This document shows, piece by piece, positions 16,699 to 25,700 of a stretch of DNA of 38,593 nucleotides. A program made the position numbers and the translations under genes. The notes below the pieces were generated by a model. The model worked only from the letters and a program-made list of their open reading frames with translations. It had not been told where the DNA came from and made no database searches. This stretch comes from Acidobacteriota bacterium (GTDB lineage Bacteria > Acidobacteriota > Thermoanaerobaculia > Gp7-AA8), in NCBI GenBank assembly GCA_003223645.1, contig QHVT01000014.1, positions 102,264 through 140,856 on the forward strand, given 5' to 3'. Position 1 is the stretch's first letter, and the number at the start of each line of letters is the position of its first letter.

Positions 16699-17187
16699 TT
16701 ATTTCTTAGTCCGCGCCTCCCGCATGTCCGCAAGGATGTCCTCGGCGTGTTTCTTCGCGTCGACCTTCTTGTAGATTTTCTTGATCCGCCCGTCGGGGCC
16801 GATCCAGTACGTCGTGCGCGCGACGCCCCAGTAGCGGCGGCCGTACATGTTTTTCTCCTTCCATGCGCCGTACATCTTCGCGACGTCGGCGGAGGTGTCG
16901 GAGAGGAGGGGGAAGTTGAGGTTGTATTTGCCGCTGAATTTCTCGTGGCTGTCGATCGAGTCGGTGGAGATGCCGAGGACGTAGGCGTGTTCTTTCGCGA
17001 GATCGGATTCGTGGTCGCGGAAGTTGCAGGCTTCTGCCGTGCAGCCGGGCGTATCGTCTTTCGGATAGAAGTAGAGGATCACGTCCTTCCCCTTGAAATC
17101 CTTCAGCCCCATCTCTTTTCCACGCGTGGACGGCAGCCGGAAGTCGGGCGCGCGATCGCCTACCTTCGGCTCGTAGTAATCCTGCAT
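16699..17187 (-). CDS. bcp: Thioredoxin-dependent peroxiredoxin, BCP/PrxQ type
   Basis: Bcp reduces hydrogen peroxide and organic peroxides using thioredoxin. I start at ATG 17187, with AGGAGGAAC just upstream (17191-17199); a longer frame would read into a palindromic repeat. The 162-residue product has [19 protein letters not shown] and the active site [19 protein letters not shown]: Cys49 is peroxidatic and Cys54 the resolving Cys of the PrxQ group. Further motifs are [19 protein letters not shown] and [20 protein letters not shown]. It follows the ASADH-like gene on the same strand, with the repeat filling the gap. Confidence 0.95.
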   Translation of the reverse strand: MQDYYEPKVGDRAPDFRLPSTRGKEMGLKDFKGKDVILYFYPKDDTPGCTAEACNFRDHESDLAKEHAYVLGISTDSIDSHEKFSGKYNLNFPLLSDTSADVAKMYGAWKEKNMYGRRYWGVARTTYWIGPDGRIKKIYKKVDAKKHAEDILADMREARTKK

Positions 17188-17200
17188 GTCGTTCCTCCTG

Positions 17201-17260
17201 GATGGCGGATGGCAGATGGCAGATGGCGGTTTCTGGTTCTGCCATTCGCCATCTGCCATC
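17201..17260. repeat. ATGGC-rich palindromic element, copy 1
   Basis: GATGGCGGATGGCAGATGGC (17201-17220) is an imperfect inverse of 17241-17260. The element begins at the last base of the ASADH-like stop codon and ends one base before the bcp ribosome-binding site, so it is placed between genes without damaging either. The same family occurs at 31700-31771. Confidence 0.8.
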
Positions 17261-18243
17261 TAAAACAGCACTTTCTCCGCGACGAGAACGGCGTTCAGCG
17301 CCGAGCTGCGGCGCAAATTATCGCAAGCGGCCCACACCCAGAAGCCTCCGGGGATCGCCGCGTCCGCGCGCACTTCGGCGATCAACACTTCGTCTTTCCC
17401 CGCGGCGTCGATCGTGCCGAACTGCTGATCGCCTTCCGGCAGCGCGAGCGCGGAATTCGCGGCGAGCTCGTTCTTCACGCGGTCGATGTCGAGCTCGTCG
17501 CGCGTCCTGATGAAGAGCGAGAACGTGTGTCCGTGAAAGATCGTGCCTTGCGTGACGAAGAGCGCGAGTTGCATGCGCGGATCGGTGAGCGCGCGGATCT
17601 GCGAGACGATGAGCTCTTCGTTGTGCTCGGGCGCGGGATAGAGATTGAACGCGAGCTGGCGATCGAAGACCGACTGCGGAACCGTCGAGATGTTCAGCAC
17701 GCTGATCGTCTGCCGCGCGAGCTCTTCGATGCCTCCCTGCTCGAACTCCGACGCCGGCTGAATCACCGTCGCCGTGCACGATTCGATCGGACTCAGTCGC
17801 TCGATCTGATGAAGAATCAGCGCGATCGGAATCACGACGGGATGCGGCGAGACGAGCAGCCGATCGTCGATCGCGACGTCGTCGAGATTCACTCCCGCGA
17901 TGGCGAGCTTCCCGTCTTCCGCAGTCGAGGGCCGCGAGAGATCGATCGCGATGAAATCGTCTTCCGCGGAATGCGCGATCCATTCGCGATTGCCGGCCGC
18001 GGGTCCGCAGAAGAACACGAGATCGAGATCTTCGAGCTCGATGCGGGCGACCGGTGAGACCACGGCCGGCTCGTCGGCGACCTCGGTCAGCGCGCCCGCG
18101 GCCGCGCCGGTCGAATCGAGCAGCGAGACTTTCGCGAACGGAAACGCGCGCTCGCGCAGGATCGTCTTGATCTCGTTGCCGACCAGCGTCAGCGGATTCA
18201 CGATGCCGAGGCGATAGCCGGCGGACGACTTAGGATGCGGCAT
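17260..18243 (-). CDS. Aspartate-semialdehyde dehydrogenase paralogue lacking catalytic residues (Usg-like)
   Basis: The fold is that of ASADH: C-terminal VWAACDNLRRSSALNAVLVA, LAFNLYP and GTIFHGHTFSLFIRT align with conserved ASADH segments. However, the nucleotide loop is IVNPLTLVGNEI instead of a GATGxVG type, and the active-site motif (normally NPNCST) reads SPHPVVIP, so the catalytic Cys is absent. The 327-residue protein is therefore probably an inactive paralogue like Usg of enterobacteria, whose function is unclear. It overlaps the pssA end by 14 bases and precedes bcp. A true asd must be elsewhere if the organism makes its own lysine, threonine and methionine. Confidence 0.8.
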   Translation of the reverse strand: MPHPKSSAGYRLGIVNPLTLVGNEIKTILRERAFPFAKVSLLDSTGAAAGALTEVADEPAVVSPVARIELEDLDLVFFCGPAAGNREWIAHSAEDDFIAIDLSRPSTAEDGKLAIAGVNLDDVAIDDRLLVSPHPVVIPIALILHQIERLSPIESCTATVIQPASEFEQGGIEELARQTISVLNISTVPQSVFDRQLAFNLYPAPEHNEELIVSQIRALTDPRMQLALFVTQGTIFHGHTFSLFIRTRDELDIDRVKNELAANSALALPEGDQQFGTIDAAGKDEVLIAEVRADAAIPGGFWVWAACDNLRRSSALNAVLVAEKVLF

Positions 18244-19057
18244 CGGTCGTGATTTCCGCGGGCACGGGCGGCGGCGGAGGTGATGCTTTCGGAAACGCGA
18301 TCGACCAGAGTTTCGCGAGCGGTCCCGACACGAGGTACGCGATGGACACCGCGAACCAACACTCGCGCGGCCACTTGAAGCCGAGGCCGAGGACGAGCGC
18401 GAGCAGGAGGAAGTACATCAGCGAGCGCTCTTTCTGCAGAGCGAGACCTTTGGCGCTGCGATAGCGGATCGGCGAGACCATCGCGAACGCCGTGATGACG
18501 GTGAGGACCATCACGATGACTGCGAAGCGGCGATCGGTGACCGGTGCGGGCGCGTAGAAGATCATCGAGGCGAGGATCAATGCGCCTCCGGGGATTGGGA
18601 GGCCGACGAAATAGCGGTAGTCGGTCTTGCCGGTGATGACGTTGAAGCGGGCGAGGCGCAACGAGCCGGCGGCGAGAAACAAAAACGCGATGCCGCCGCC
18701 GAGTCGCTCGAAGATGTGCAGGCCCCACGCGTAGACGAGGAGCGCGGGCGCGCAGCCGAACGTCACGACGTCGGCGAGTGAGTCGTACTCCTTGCCGAAC
18801 TCGCTCGTCGCGCCGAGAGAGCGCGCGACGAGACCGTCGAATGTGTCGAAGATTGCGGCGAAAAGCAGCGACAGGCACGCCGTTTCGAAGCACTCGATCG
18901 CGACTTCGGTGCGGCCGAGCGTCATGGCTTCGATGGCGCGCGTCGAATAGAGGATCGAGCGGAAGCCGAAGAAGACATTCAGCACGCTCAGGGATGTCGG
19001 GACGACGTAAATCCCGCGGCGGACGTTTCCCCGGATCCGGTTCAGATGAAAATCCAC
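18230..19057 (-). CDS. pssA: CDP-diacylglycerol-serine O-phosphatidyltransferase
   Basis: PssA makes phosphatidylserine from CDP-diacylglycerol and serine, the precursor of phosphatidylethanolamine. The 275-residue membrane protein contains the full CDP-alcohol phosphatidyltransferase motif, DTFDGLVARSLGATSEFGKE followed by YDSLAD, with all Asp and Gly positions kept. It has about six to eight hydrophobic segments and a proline-rich C-terminal tail (PPPPPVPAE). The start is GTG 19057. No psd decarboxylase gene is beside it, which is unusual. It lies 51 bases after the DUF465 gene and overlaps the downstream ASADH-like gene by 14 bases. Confidence 0.93.
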   Translation of the reverse strand: MDFHLNRIRGNVRRGIYVVPTSLSVLNVFFGFRSILYSTRAIEAMTLGRTEVAIECFETACLSLLFAAIFDTFDGLVARSLGATSEFGKEYDSLADVVTFGCAPALLVYAWGLHIFERLGGGIAFLFLAAGSLRLARFNVITGKTDYRYFVGLPIPGGALILASMIFYAPAPVTDRRFAVIVMVLTVITAFAMVSPIRYRSAKGLALQKERSLMYFLLLALVLGLGFKWPRECWFAVSIAYLVSGPLAKLWSIAFPKASPPPPPVPAEITTDAAS

Positions 19058-19108
19058 CTTTCGGGTGCGAATCGCACTCGCATGACTTGCACCTCTCGAG
19101 CGCGTCGG

Positions 19109-19339
19109 CTACGCGACGTGCGCTGCTTCGTAGGAGCGAATTCGTTCAGCCATCTGATCTTTCAGTCGCAGTTTTCGCTTTTTCAACGTCTTCTCTTCCA
19201 TCTCCTCGTCGACCGTGATCTCGGGTTTCGCCGTGAGCTCGTGCAGGCGCGTTTCGCACATGCGATGCTCTTCGGACCAGGTACGAAACTCGGGATCTGC
19301 GTCGGCGAGCATGTGTTGAATCTCAGCGAAATCTGACAT
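19109..19339 (-). CDS. DUF465 (YdcH-like) small coiled-coil protein
   Basis: The 76-residue protein begins MSDFAEIQHMLADADPEFRT and contains the typical EEHRMCETRLHELTAKPEIT and EMEEKTLKKRKLRLKDQMAE, the charged helical pattern of the DUF465/YdcH family of small bacterial proteins with no fixed function. GGAGGAAATTCG precedes the ATG. It is the first gene of the minus-strand run leading to pssA. Confidence 0.88.
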   Translation of the reverse strand: MSDFAEIQHMLADADPEFRTWSEEHRMCETRLHELTAKPEITVDEEMEEKTLKKRKLRLKDQMAERIRSYEAAHVA

Positions 19340-19410
19340 CGAATTTCCTCCTTCGAAGTTCCTGTTCGCGAGACTGATGATAGCACCGTGCCCGCGCGCG
19401 CCAGCAGGTG

Positions 19411-19441
19411 GTGTAAGCCGTTTTCGTACAGCGGCTTACAC
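19411..19441. promoter_or_regulatory. Inverted repeat just upstream of the GT39 gene
   Basis: GTGTAAGCCG (19411-19420) and CGGCTTACAC (19432-19441) are perfect 10-base inverted copies separated by 11 bases, ending four bases before the proposed ATG at 19446. Two-turn spacing would suit a dimeric repressor; it could also be a hairpin covering the start. No regulator is identified. Confidence 0.35.
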
Positions 19442-19445
19442 TACA

Positions 19446-20996
19446 ATGCCGCGCGTGGGCGCTGCTCGGGTCGCCATCGGAATCGTCGTGTTGACGACAC
19501 TGATTTCGCCTCTGCGCCGCGAGCTGTTTGCGGGCGACGAGACGAAGTACAGCCAGGTCGTGCGCGAGATGCGCGCCGGTGCGTTTTTTCTGCCCACGCT
19601 GGAGGGGAGCCCGTTTACGCACAAGCCGCCGCTGCACTTCTGGATCGTCGATCTGCTGACGTATCCGTTCGGCGTTTATTCGATCTGGCCATTCGTGATT
19701 CCGTCGCTGGTCGCGTTTGCGCTGCTCTTGTGGCTTCTCTGGAAAATCGAAGGACCGACGGCGGCGTTCGTCGCGGGGACGTCGCTGATGTTGTGGGGCT
19801 CGGCGCAGACCGCGCGGATGGACGTCGAGTTCACCGCGCTTCTCGTGTACGCGGGATGGATGCTGCAGCGCGCGTTCGATGGAGAGCGGACGCTCGTGCG
19901 CGCGGGAGTCGCGACCGGAGCCGCGGCGCTGATCAAAGGACCGATGGCGCCGGTGATCATTCTCTGTTTGTTTGGATTCGAGACGCTGCGGCGGCGTGGA
20001 GTGGTGCGCGCCTCCGGCGCCCGTTCGGGTGGGGGCGCGCCGGAGACGCGCACCACTCCACGCCACCACTACGTGCTCGCGATCATCGCGATGATCGGAA
20101 TCCCGCTCGCGTGGCTCGCCGCGGCGGTGGCGGTGGGAGGGCGCGAGTTCTTCCGCGAAGTGTTTTTCAAACAGACGGTGGGGCGGGCGGTGGGGTCGTG
20201 GGTGCATCAGTCGCCGCCGTGGTTTTACGTCGCGCGCGCGCCGATGACGCTCTTGCCCTGGTTCTTTCTCCTCATCGTCGCGATCGTCGCGGTCTACAAA
20301 CGCAACGACGAGCGCGCGAAGTTTTACGTCAGCTGGATCGCGGCGGTGATCGTGCCGTACTCGCTGCTGTCGTCGAAGCTCGACGTCTACATGATGGCGA
20401 TGGCTCCGCCTGCGGCTCTCGCGATCGCGCGGCTGCTGCAATCCGACGATGCGTTTTCGCGCTACGGAAAATTTGCGAATGCATTCATGGCTGTCATTTT
20501 TTTGACAATCGGCGTCGCCGGATTCTTCGTGAAGCGGCCGGAGATCGCGCTGTATTCGCTGCAGCCGCTGCTCGCGATTCTCTCGATCTTTTCGTTGATC
20601 GCGCTGGTCATCGCGCTTCGCTCGACGCTTGTCGCGTCCACGATCGCCGTCGGCTTCGTCGCCGTCGCAGCGCTGACGTACGCCGCAATCGCCCTCGTTC
20701 CGACAGCGAACGAGCTCGCGTCGACGAAGCCGCTGGTGCGCGCGCTCGCGCAGCAGAACGTGCCGGCCGAGGAGATTGCGCTCTATGTCACGCCGCACGT
20801 TTGGGTCCGCGGAATGCCGCTCGCGTTGAGCCGTGTGAATTACGTCGACGCGGAAGAGCTGCATGTCATCGCTCCGCCGCGTGTGATCGTCGCGCGGCGC
20901 AAGGACGCGGATCGGGTTAAAGACGTTCTCGCGCGCTACCAGCGCGTCGGCGAGCTGCAGATGATCGGAAAATGGTTCGATGTCTATCGACGATAA
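19446..20996 (+). CDS. Glycosyltransferase family 39-like membrane protein (ArnT-type)
   Basis: The 516-residue polytopic protein starts at ATG 19446; it shows the GT39/ArnT pattern: first-loop acidic motif ELFAGDETKYSQVVREMRAG, then LEGSPFTHKPPLHFWIVDL and ARMDVEFTALLVYAG, with many membrane segments. Such enzymes move a sugar from a polyprenyl-phosphate donor to lipid A, protein or another acceptor on the outer face of the inner membrane. Residues about 185-205 (GVVRASG...ETRTTP) are a palindromic insertion in a loop after LFGFETLRRR. The end overlaps the PAP2 gene by 17 bases; PAP2 could recycle the polyprenyl carrier, fitting a shared role. Confidence 0.85.
   Translation: MPRVGAARVAIGIVVLTTLISPLRRELFAGDETKYSQVVREMRAGAFFLPTLEGSPFTHKPPLHFWIVDLLTYPFGVYSIWPFVIPSLVAFALLLWLLWKIEGPTAAFVAGTSLMLWGSAQTARMDVEFTALLVYAGWMLQRAFDGERTLVRAGVATGAAALIKGPMAPVIILCLFGFETLRRRGVVRASGARSGGGAPETRTTPRHHYVLAIIAMIGIPLAWLAAAVAVGGREFFREVFFKQTVGRAVGSWVHQSPPWFYVARAPMTLLPWFFLLIVAIVAVYKRNDERAKFYVSWIAAVIVPYSLLSSKLDVYMMAMAPPAALAIARLLQSDDAFSRYGKFANAFMAVIFLTIGVAGFFVKRPEIALYSLQPLLAILSIFSLIALVIALRSTLVASTIAVGFVAVAALTYAAIALVPTANELASTKPLVRALAQQNVPAEEIALYVTPHVWVRGMPLALSRVNYVDAEELHVIAPPRVIVARRKDADRVKDVLARYQRVGELQMIGKWFDVYRR
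19999..20058. repeat. 60-bp palindromic element, family A copy 2, in the GT39 gene
   Basis: The core matches copy 1 in length and frame. Extended 24-base arms (19997-20020 and 20037-20060) differ at one position. The loop carries CGTTCGGGTGGGGGCGC. The translation GVVRASGARSGGGAPETRTT falls between predicted membrane segments. Confidence 0.92.
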
Positions 20997-21933
20997 GCGA
21001 CTCCCGTCGCGCGACGATAAGCGACTCCCGTCGCGCGACGATAAGCGACTCTCGTCGCGCGTCGCTAAACGCCGCTACGCCGCCGCGGCGTTCGTGACGC
21101 TGCTCGTGCTGTCGGTCTTCTGGCCATCGCCGATCGTCTCCGCGAACCGGCTGTGGTGGGGCCAACCCCTCGGCGTCGACGAGCTCTCATTTCTCGGCCG
21201 CGAAGCGCCGTCGTGGGACGTTGTCTTCTGGTTCTTGGCCGGACTGCTGTTGCTGGTCATCATCCAAAGTGCGGAAATCGTGGATGTTCGCGAGCCGCTG
21301 CGTCAATTGAAAGCGGTTCGCTTCGAACGACGCCTGTGGCCGCACGTGCTCATTGGACTCGCAGTCGGCGCGATCGCGACGACGCTGACGTGGCTGCTGC
21401 TCGACGTGCCGATGCTCGCGTGGGCGGAGGGAGTGCAATCCGATTTCACCGAGGACGTCATTCGCATCATGAATCGCCTCGGCGGCGGGATGAATCCGGT
21501 CCTCATCGTCGCGTTCTTCCTCGTCGCCGGAGTCGCGTACGCGGAACGGCGATGGGTTTCGTACGCCGTCGCGATGGCGCTCGCGGGACTCGTCGCCGGA
21601 ATCGGCGGACAGATCATCAAACAGCTCGTCGGCCGCGCGCGTCCGGAGCTTTGGCTCGGACCGTCGCACTACGCGCCGGGATCGTCGACCTCATTTCCGA
21701 GCGGACACACCGTCGGCGCGTTCGCGCTCGCGGGCGTGCTCGTGTTCGCGTCACGCAATCACGCGCTGCGCGTCGTCGCGCTGCTGCTCGCGATCGCGGT
21801 CGGCCTCTCGCGCATGCTCGCGTTTCGCCATTGGATGTCCGACGTCACCGCGTCCGCCGTCGTCGGCCTGCTCGCCGCGTGGATCGCCGTCTCCGTGATC
21901 CCGCTCACAAAAGTTTCCGAAGCGCGCCCGTAA
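20980..21933 (+). CDS. PAP2-family membrane phosphatase
   Basis: The 317-residue protein carries the three PAP2 motifs: KQLVGRARP, PSGHTVGAFAL and SRMLAFRHWMSDVTA, with the catalytic His residues in the last two. Several membrane segments surround them. PAP2 enzymes remove phosphate from lipid phosphates such as undecaprenyl diphosphate or phosphatidic acid. The N-terminus is unusual: three copies of an 8-residue repeat (DDKRLPSR) encoded by 24-base tandem repeats (20989-21060), giving a highly basic cytoplasmic lead before the first membrane segment. The start ATG 20980 is inside the GT39 gene, so translation is probably coupled; a shorter form starting after the repeats cannot be excluded. 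Confidence 0.9.
   Translation: MSIDDKRLPSRDDKRLPSRDDKRLSSRVAKRRYAAAAFVTLLVLSVFWPSPIVSANRLWWGQPLGVDELSFLGREAPSWDVVFWFLAGLLLLVIIQSAEIVDVREPLRQLKAVRFERRLWPHVLIGLAVGAIATTLTWLLLDVPMLAWAEGVQSDFTEDVIRIMNRLGGGMNPVLIVAFFLVAGVAYAERRWVSYAVAMALAGLVAGIGGQIIKQLVGRARPELWLGPSHYAPGSSTSFPSGHTVGAFALAGVLVFASRNHALRVVALLLAIAVGLSRMLAFRHWMSDVTASAVVGLLAAWIAVSVIPLTKVSEARP
20989..21060 (+). repeat. 24-bp tandem repeat, three copies, at the GT39-PAP2 junction
   Basis: Copies at 20989-21012, 21013-21036 and 21037-21060 are identical except one base in the third; a decayed partial fourth follows. The first copy holds the GT39 stop codon. In the PAP2 frame each unit reads DDKR-L-(P/S)-SR; in the GT39 frame each unit contains TAA. 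Unit length is a multiple of three, so copy-number change keeps the PAP2 frame. Confidence 0.95.
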
Positions 21934-21960
21934 ACTGCGCGCGCCTTTTGGGAGAGGTGT

Positions 21961-22197
21961 ATGTCGAAGCAACGCTTGTCACTCATCAACTATGACGTTC
22001 TGCGCGAGCTGTGCGACAGCTGCCGCAACGAGCGTTTCCACTTCGTCCCGATCGGCGCCGCGCCGACCACCGGCGCGTGCAAAAGTTGCGGCGCGGAATC
22101 GAAACTCGCGGATGTGAGCGACACCGCGGTGTGGCGGCTGATGACGCGCGCGGACGGCGAGGTCGTCGTGGTGCCGGTGATCGCGAAGTCGGCGTAA
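21961..22197 (+). CDS. Small CxxC zinc-ribbon-like protein
   Basis: The 78-residue protein has a good ribosome site (GGGAGAGG) before ATG 21961. It contains two CxxC pairs, LCDSCRNER and ACKSCGAES, spaced as in a zinc ribbon, then a strand-rich tail (EVVVVPVIAKSA). Function unknown; it follows PAP2 by 27 bases and may share its transcript. Confidence 0.7.
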   Translation: MSKQRLSLINYDVLRELCDSCRNERFHFVPIGAAPTTGACKSCGAESKLADVSDTAVWRLMTRADGEVVVVPVIAKSA

Positions 22198-22254
22198 CGG
22201 ATCAGCGCGCGCCCGTTTTTCGCGGGGCGGAACCTATGCGCGGCTGTTTGCGGT

Positions 22255-22737
22255 TTGCACGCGCGTATCATCGAGCGCGTGGCTGCCGACCCGCTACCGG
22301 AGACGAGACGTGCACGCGTAAAGTCTGTTCTCGGCGGCGAGATCAACCAGCGATTCGATCGCGGTGATGGTGGCCCCGGAGGATGGTGGATCGTCGACGC
22401 GCCTGAGATACATCTGGGCGATGCGGTGTTTCGTCCATCGATCGCGGGTTGGCGCCGCGAACGGATGCCGGTATATCCCGACGCGCCGTACTTCGAGATC
22501 CTGCCCGATTGGATTTGCGAGATTTTCGCTGACTGCCATGTCGGTGGTGGCCGCGCGATCTGGCCGAAATACGCGGAGTACGGAATCCCGCACGGTTGGA
22601 TCCTCGATCTCGCGACGCAAGCAGTCGAGAACTATCGGCTCAGCGGGAAGTATTGGACGTATTGGTCGGCGCACGAAGACGTCGTCCGCGCCGAGCCATT
22701 TGAAGAATGCGAATTCGACCTTCGCGTGCTGTTCTGA
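22255..22737 (+). CDS. Uma2-family endonuclease-like protein, N-terminally shortened and degenerate
   Basis: The segment GGPGGWWIVDAPEIHLGD, then AGWRRERMPVYPDAPYFEIL, PDWICEIFAD and KYAEYGIPHGWILDLATQAV is diagnostic of Uma2 (DUF820), a PD-(D/E)xK nuclease fold. Two things are off. The N-terminal 25-30 residues found in most relatives (the acidic Glu-Leu-Ile-Asp-Gly-Glu part) are missing, and the usual Pro-Asp before LAGW reads RPSIAGW, so a catalytic Asp is Ser. The start (TTG 22255 or GTG 22279) has no clear ribosome site. It may be a decaying gene. Uma2 genes are often numerous; their role is not settled. Confidence 0.7.
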   Translation: MHARIIERVAADPLPETRRARVKSVLGGEINQRFDRGDGGPGGWWIVDAPEIHLGDAVFRPSIAGWRRERMPVYPDAPYFEILPDWICEIFADCHVGGGRAIWPKYAEYGIPHGWILDLATQAVENYRLSGKYWTYWSAHEDVVRAEPFEECEFDLRVLF

Positions 22738-22739
22738 GC

Positions 22740-25700
22740 CTACCCCTCCATCTCCGCAAAATTAACGCTCACCAACCGCGAGCACCCCGCCTCTTCCATC
22801 GTCACGCCGTACAACACATCCGCGGCTTCCATCGTGCGGCGCGAGTGCGTGATCACGATGAATTGCGTGTCGCGGGACATGTCGCGGACCAAGCGCACGA
22901 AGCGTTCGGTGTTGACTTCGTCGAGCGGGGCGTCGACTTCGTCGAGGATGCAGAAGGGGCTCGGTTTGTAGCGAAAGATTGCGAAGAGGAGCGCGATCGC
23001 GGTCAGGGCGCGCTCCCCACCGGACAGCAACGCGATCGACTGGTTCTTTTTGCCGGGCGGTTGGGCGATGAGCTCGATGCCGCTCTCCAAGACGTCTTCT
23101 TCGTCCAGCAGCTGCATGCGCGCACTGCCGCCGCCGAAGAGAGACGTGAAGATTTCGCCGAAGAAGACGTTGGTTGCGTTGAAGGCGTCGCGGAAGAGCT
23201 CGCGCGACGTGAGGTTGATCTTACGAATGGTCTGGCGCAGCGACTCGATCGAGTTGACGAGGTCGTCGCGTTGGGTGCGCAGGAACGACTCGCGCTGTTC
23301 GAGCTCCTGATGTTCTTCGATCGCGAGGACGTTGACCGGTCCGATGCTCTCGAGTTTCTCGGTCAGCTTCGTGACTTCGACTTCGAGCGCGGCCCGCGCT
23401 TCATCATCAGTAGGCGGCTCCACGTCGGCCAGTGCGTCGATGCCCGCGTGCAGGTCGAGCGAGATTTGTTCGCGCAGCAAATCGATCGCGGATTTCGCTC
23501 GATCGACGCGGCGCTCGGACTCGAACAACGCGTCCTTCGCCGTGTTCCACTGCTCCCGCGACGCGACCGCGCGCGCCTCGAGCTCCTGCACGCGCACTTC
23601 GAGGTCCGCGACCTCGGCTTCCAGCGCCACGCGCATCTCCGAGAGGTCGTGCAGTTTCGTCAGCGACTGTTCGAGCTGTCCGCGCGCGTTTTCGGACGCG
23701 GTCTCGGTCTCTTCCTTCTTGCGAAGGAGCGTTTCGATTTCCTGCTGCAACTGCGTTGCGCGTGCGCCGAGGGAGATCACGATGCGCGAGAGGTTCTCGT
23801 GCTCGCGCTGGACCGCGTTCACGTTTCCGCTCGCGCTCTCCACGTCCACGCGCGCCTTCGATGCGACCTCGGTCACGTCTTCGAACGCCGTGCGTGACAC
23901 CGTCAGCTCTTCGTCCAGCGTACGAATGCGGTTGTGGAGTTCCTGCTCGCGCGCCTGCAGCTCTTCGAGCTCCGCGATCGCCGCGTGTTTGCGCGCGAGG
24001 AGCTGATCTTTTTCTTCCACGTACAGCGTCTGCTCTTCCGACGCGACGGCGAGATCTTTCTCGAACCGCTGCAACTCCGCGCCGGCGCGCTCGCGCTGGT
24101 TCTGCGTCTCGCGCAGTTCCTGCTCCGCGCCGCGCGCACGCTCTTCGGAAAGAATGCGTGCGTCGTCCGCGGCGCGCAGTTCTTCTTCGAGCGTTTGCAG
24201 CTCCACGGCGATGCGGCTGGCGCGCGTTTCTTCCGTGCCGAGGAAGGACTCGAGGTCGGCGATCTCTCGCTTGATCGAGAACACGCCGGGCGTCGCGCCT
24301 TCGGTTTTGCCGCCGATGACGAGCGGCCCGCGGACGATGTCGCCTTCGAGCGTGACGAACGTCGCGTGCGGACGCTCTTTCGCGCGCTCGAGCGCTTCGC
24401 CGAGCGAGCCGACGATGTAGGCTTCGGGGATCGCCTGGCGCACCGCATCGGCGACGGCGCCTTCGCCCATCACCGAATGCGCGGCATCGCCGCGTCGCGT
24501 GCCTTCGCCGTGCGGCACATAGTCGAGCGCAATGAATGCGCCTCGACCGGCGCCGCGCTCGCGCAATCTGCGAATTGCCGTCGACGCGACGTCGCTCGTG
24601 TCAACGACCACCGACTTCGAGACTTCGCGCAGCAGCATGTCGAGCGCGGCTTCGTATCCCGGCGCGGCATACACGGACTCGGCCGCGCTCATCGCGTTCG
24701 GAATCAGCTCGAGGATCGCGCGCCGCACGTCTTCGTCCTGCGCTTCGAGCGAAGCCAGGAGCGCGCGCAGCGAGTCGATCTTGTACGTCGTCTGCGACAC
24801 GCGATCGCGCGTGCCGGCGAGCGACTCGCGCAGCGAGTCGCGGCGCGCGGTCAACTCGTCGCGGAACTGCAGCGCGGCGTGCGCGTTCTGGCGCGCGACT
24901 TCGAGCGCGATTTCGGCGTCGCGCACCATCTGCTCCCAGTCGTTCATCTGCGCGAGCGCGCCGTCGCGGCTTTCCGTCGCGCGTCGCGCGCCCTCGGTCA
25001 GCTTCGACAGATAGAACTCGCACTTCTCGACCGCGATCTCGATCTGATGCACCTGGTTGCGCGACTCGGAGATGCGCGCGATGGTGCGCATCAGCGACTC
25101 GCGCGCATCGGCGAGCGACTTCTCCTGCTGCCGCACCGCGTCCGATTTTTCCTGTCTATCGCGCTCGAGCTGATCCGCGATGTCGCGAAAACGATTGCGC
25201 TCCGCGCGCGCGCCTTCGAGCTGCTGCGTCTTTTCATCGAGAGCGGCCTGCTGCTCCGCGCCTTCCTGTGCCAGCGCGTCGATCTGTCCGCTCGCGTTGT
25301 CGATGCGCTGCACGAGATCGCCGAGGTTCGTTTCGGACTGCTGCAGGAACGAGCGAAGGCGCTCGACTTCACCCGACAGTCCGGCGATCTCCTCGCGCAC
25401 TTTCGACGCGCGATGCGAGCGATCGGTGTGAATCGTGCGCGTTTCCGCGAGCTCCGCCTCGTCGCTGCCGAGTTGTGCGGCCAGCTCCGACTCCGATGCC
25501 TGCGCGGACGCGAGTCCGTTGCTCGCGGCCTCTTCTTCGATCTGCGCCGCGACGATGCGTCTTTTGTACAGCGCGCGTTTCGCGGTCGAGAGCTGATCGG
25601 CGAGCTCTTTGTGCCGCCGCGCTTTTCCGGCCTGCCGCTTCAGCGAATTGAGATTGCGCGTGACCTCGGCGAGCGTATCGTCGATGCGCAGAAGATTCTG

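Noticed and set aside
17260-18243. Functional aspartate-semialdehyde dehydrogenase (asd)
   Set aside because: Catalytic Cys and the usual nucleotide-binding glycine loop are missing, so a working enzyme is not supported.
19323-20864. Minus-strand open frame of 513 codons opposite GT39, and a second long plus-strand frame at 19388-20920
   Set aside because: Both have shadow-like composition (Arg/Asp or Arg/Ala runs). The GT39 frame has membrane segments and family motifs.
20989-21060. Tandem 24-bp repeats as a CRISPR array
   Set aside because: The units are directly adjacent, without spacers, and are translated as protein repeats; no cas gene is near.
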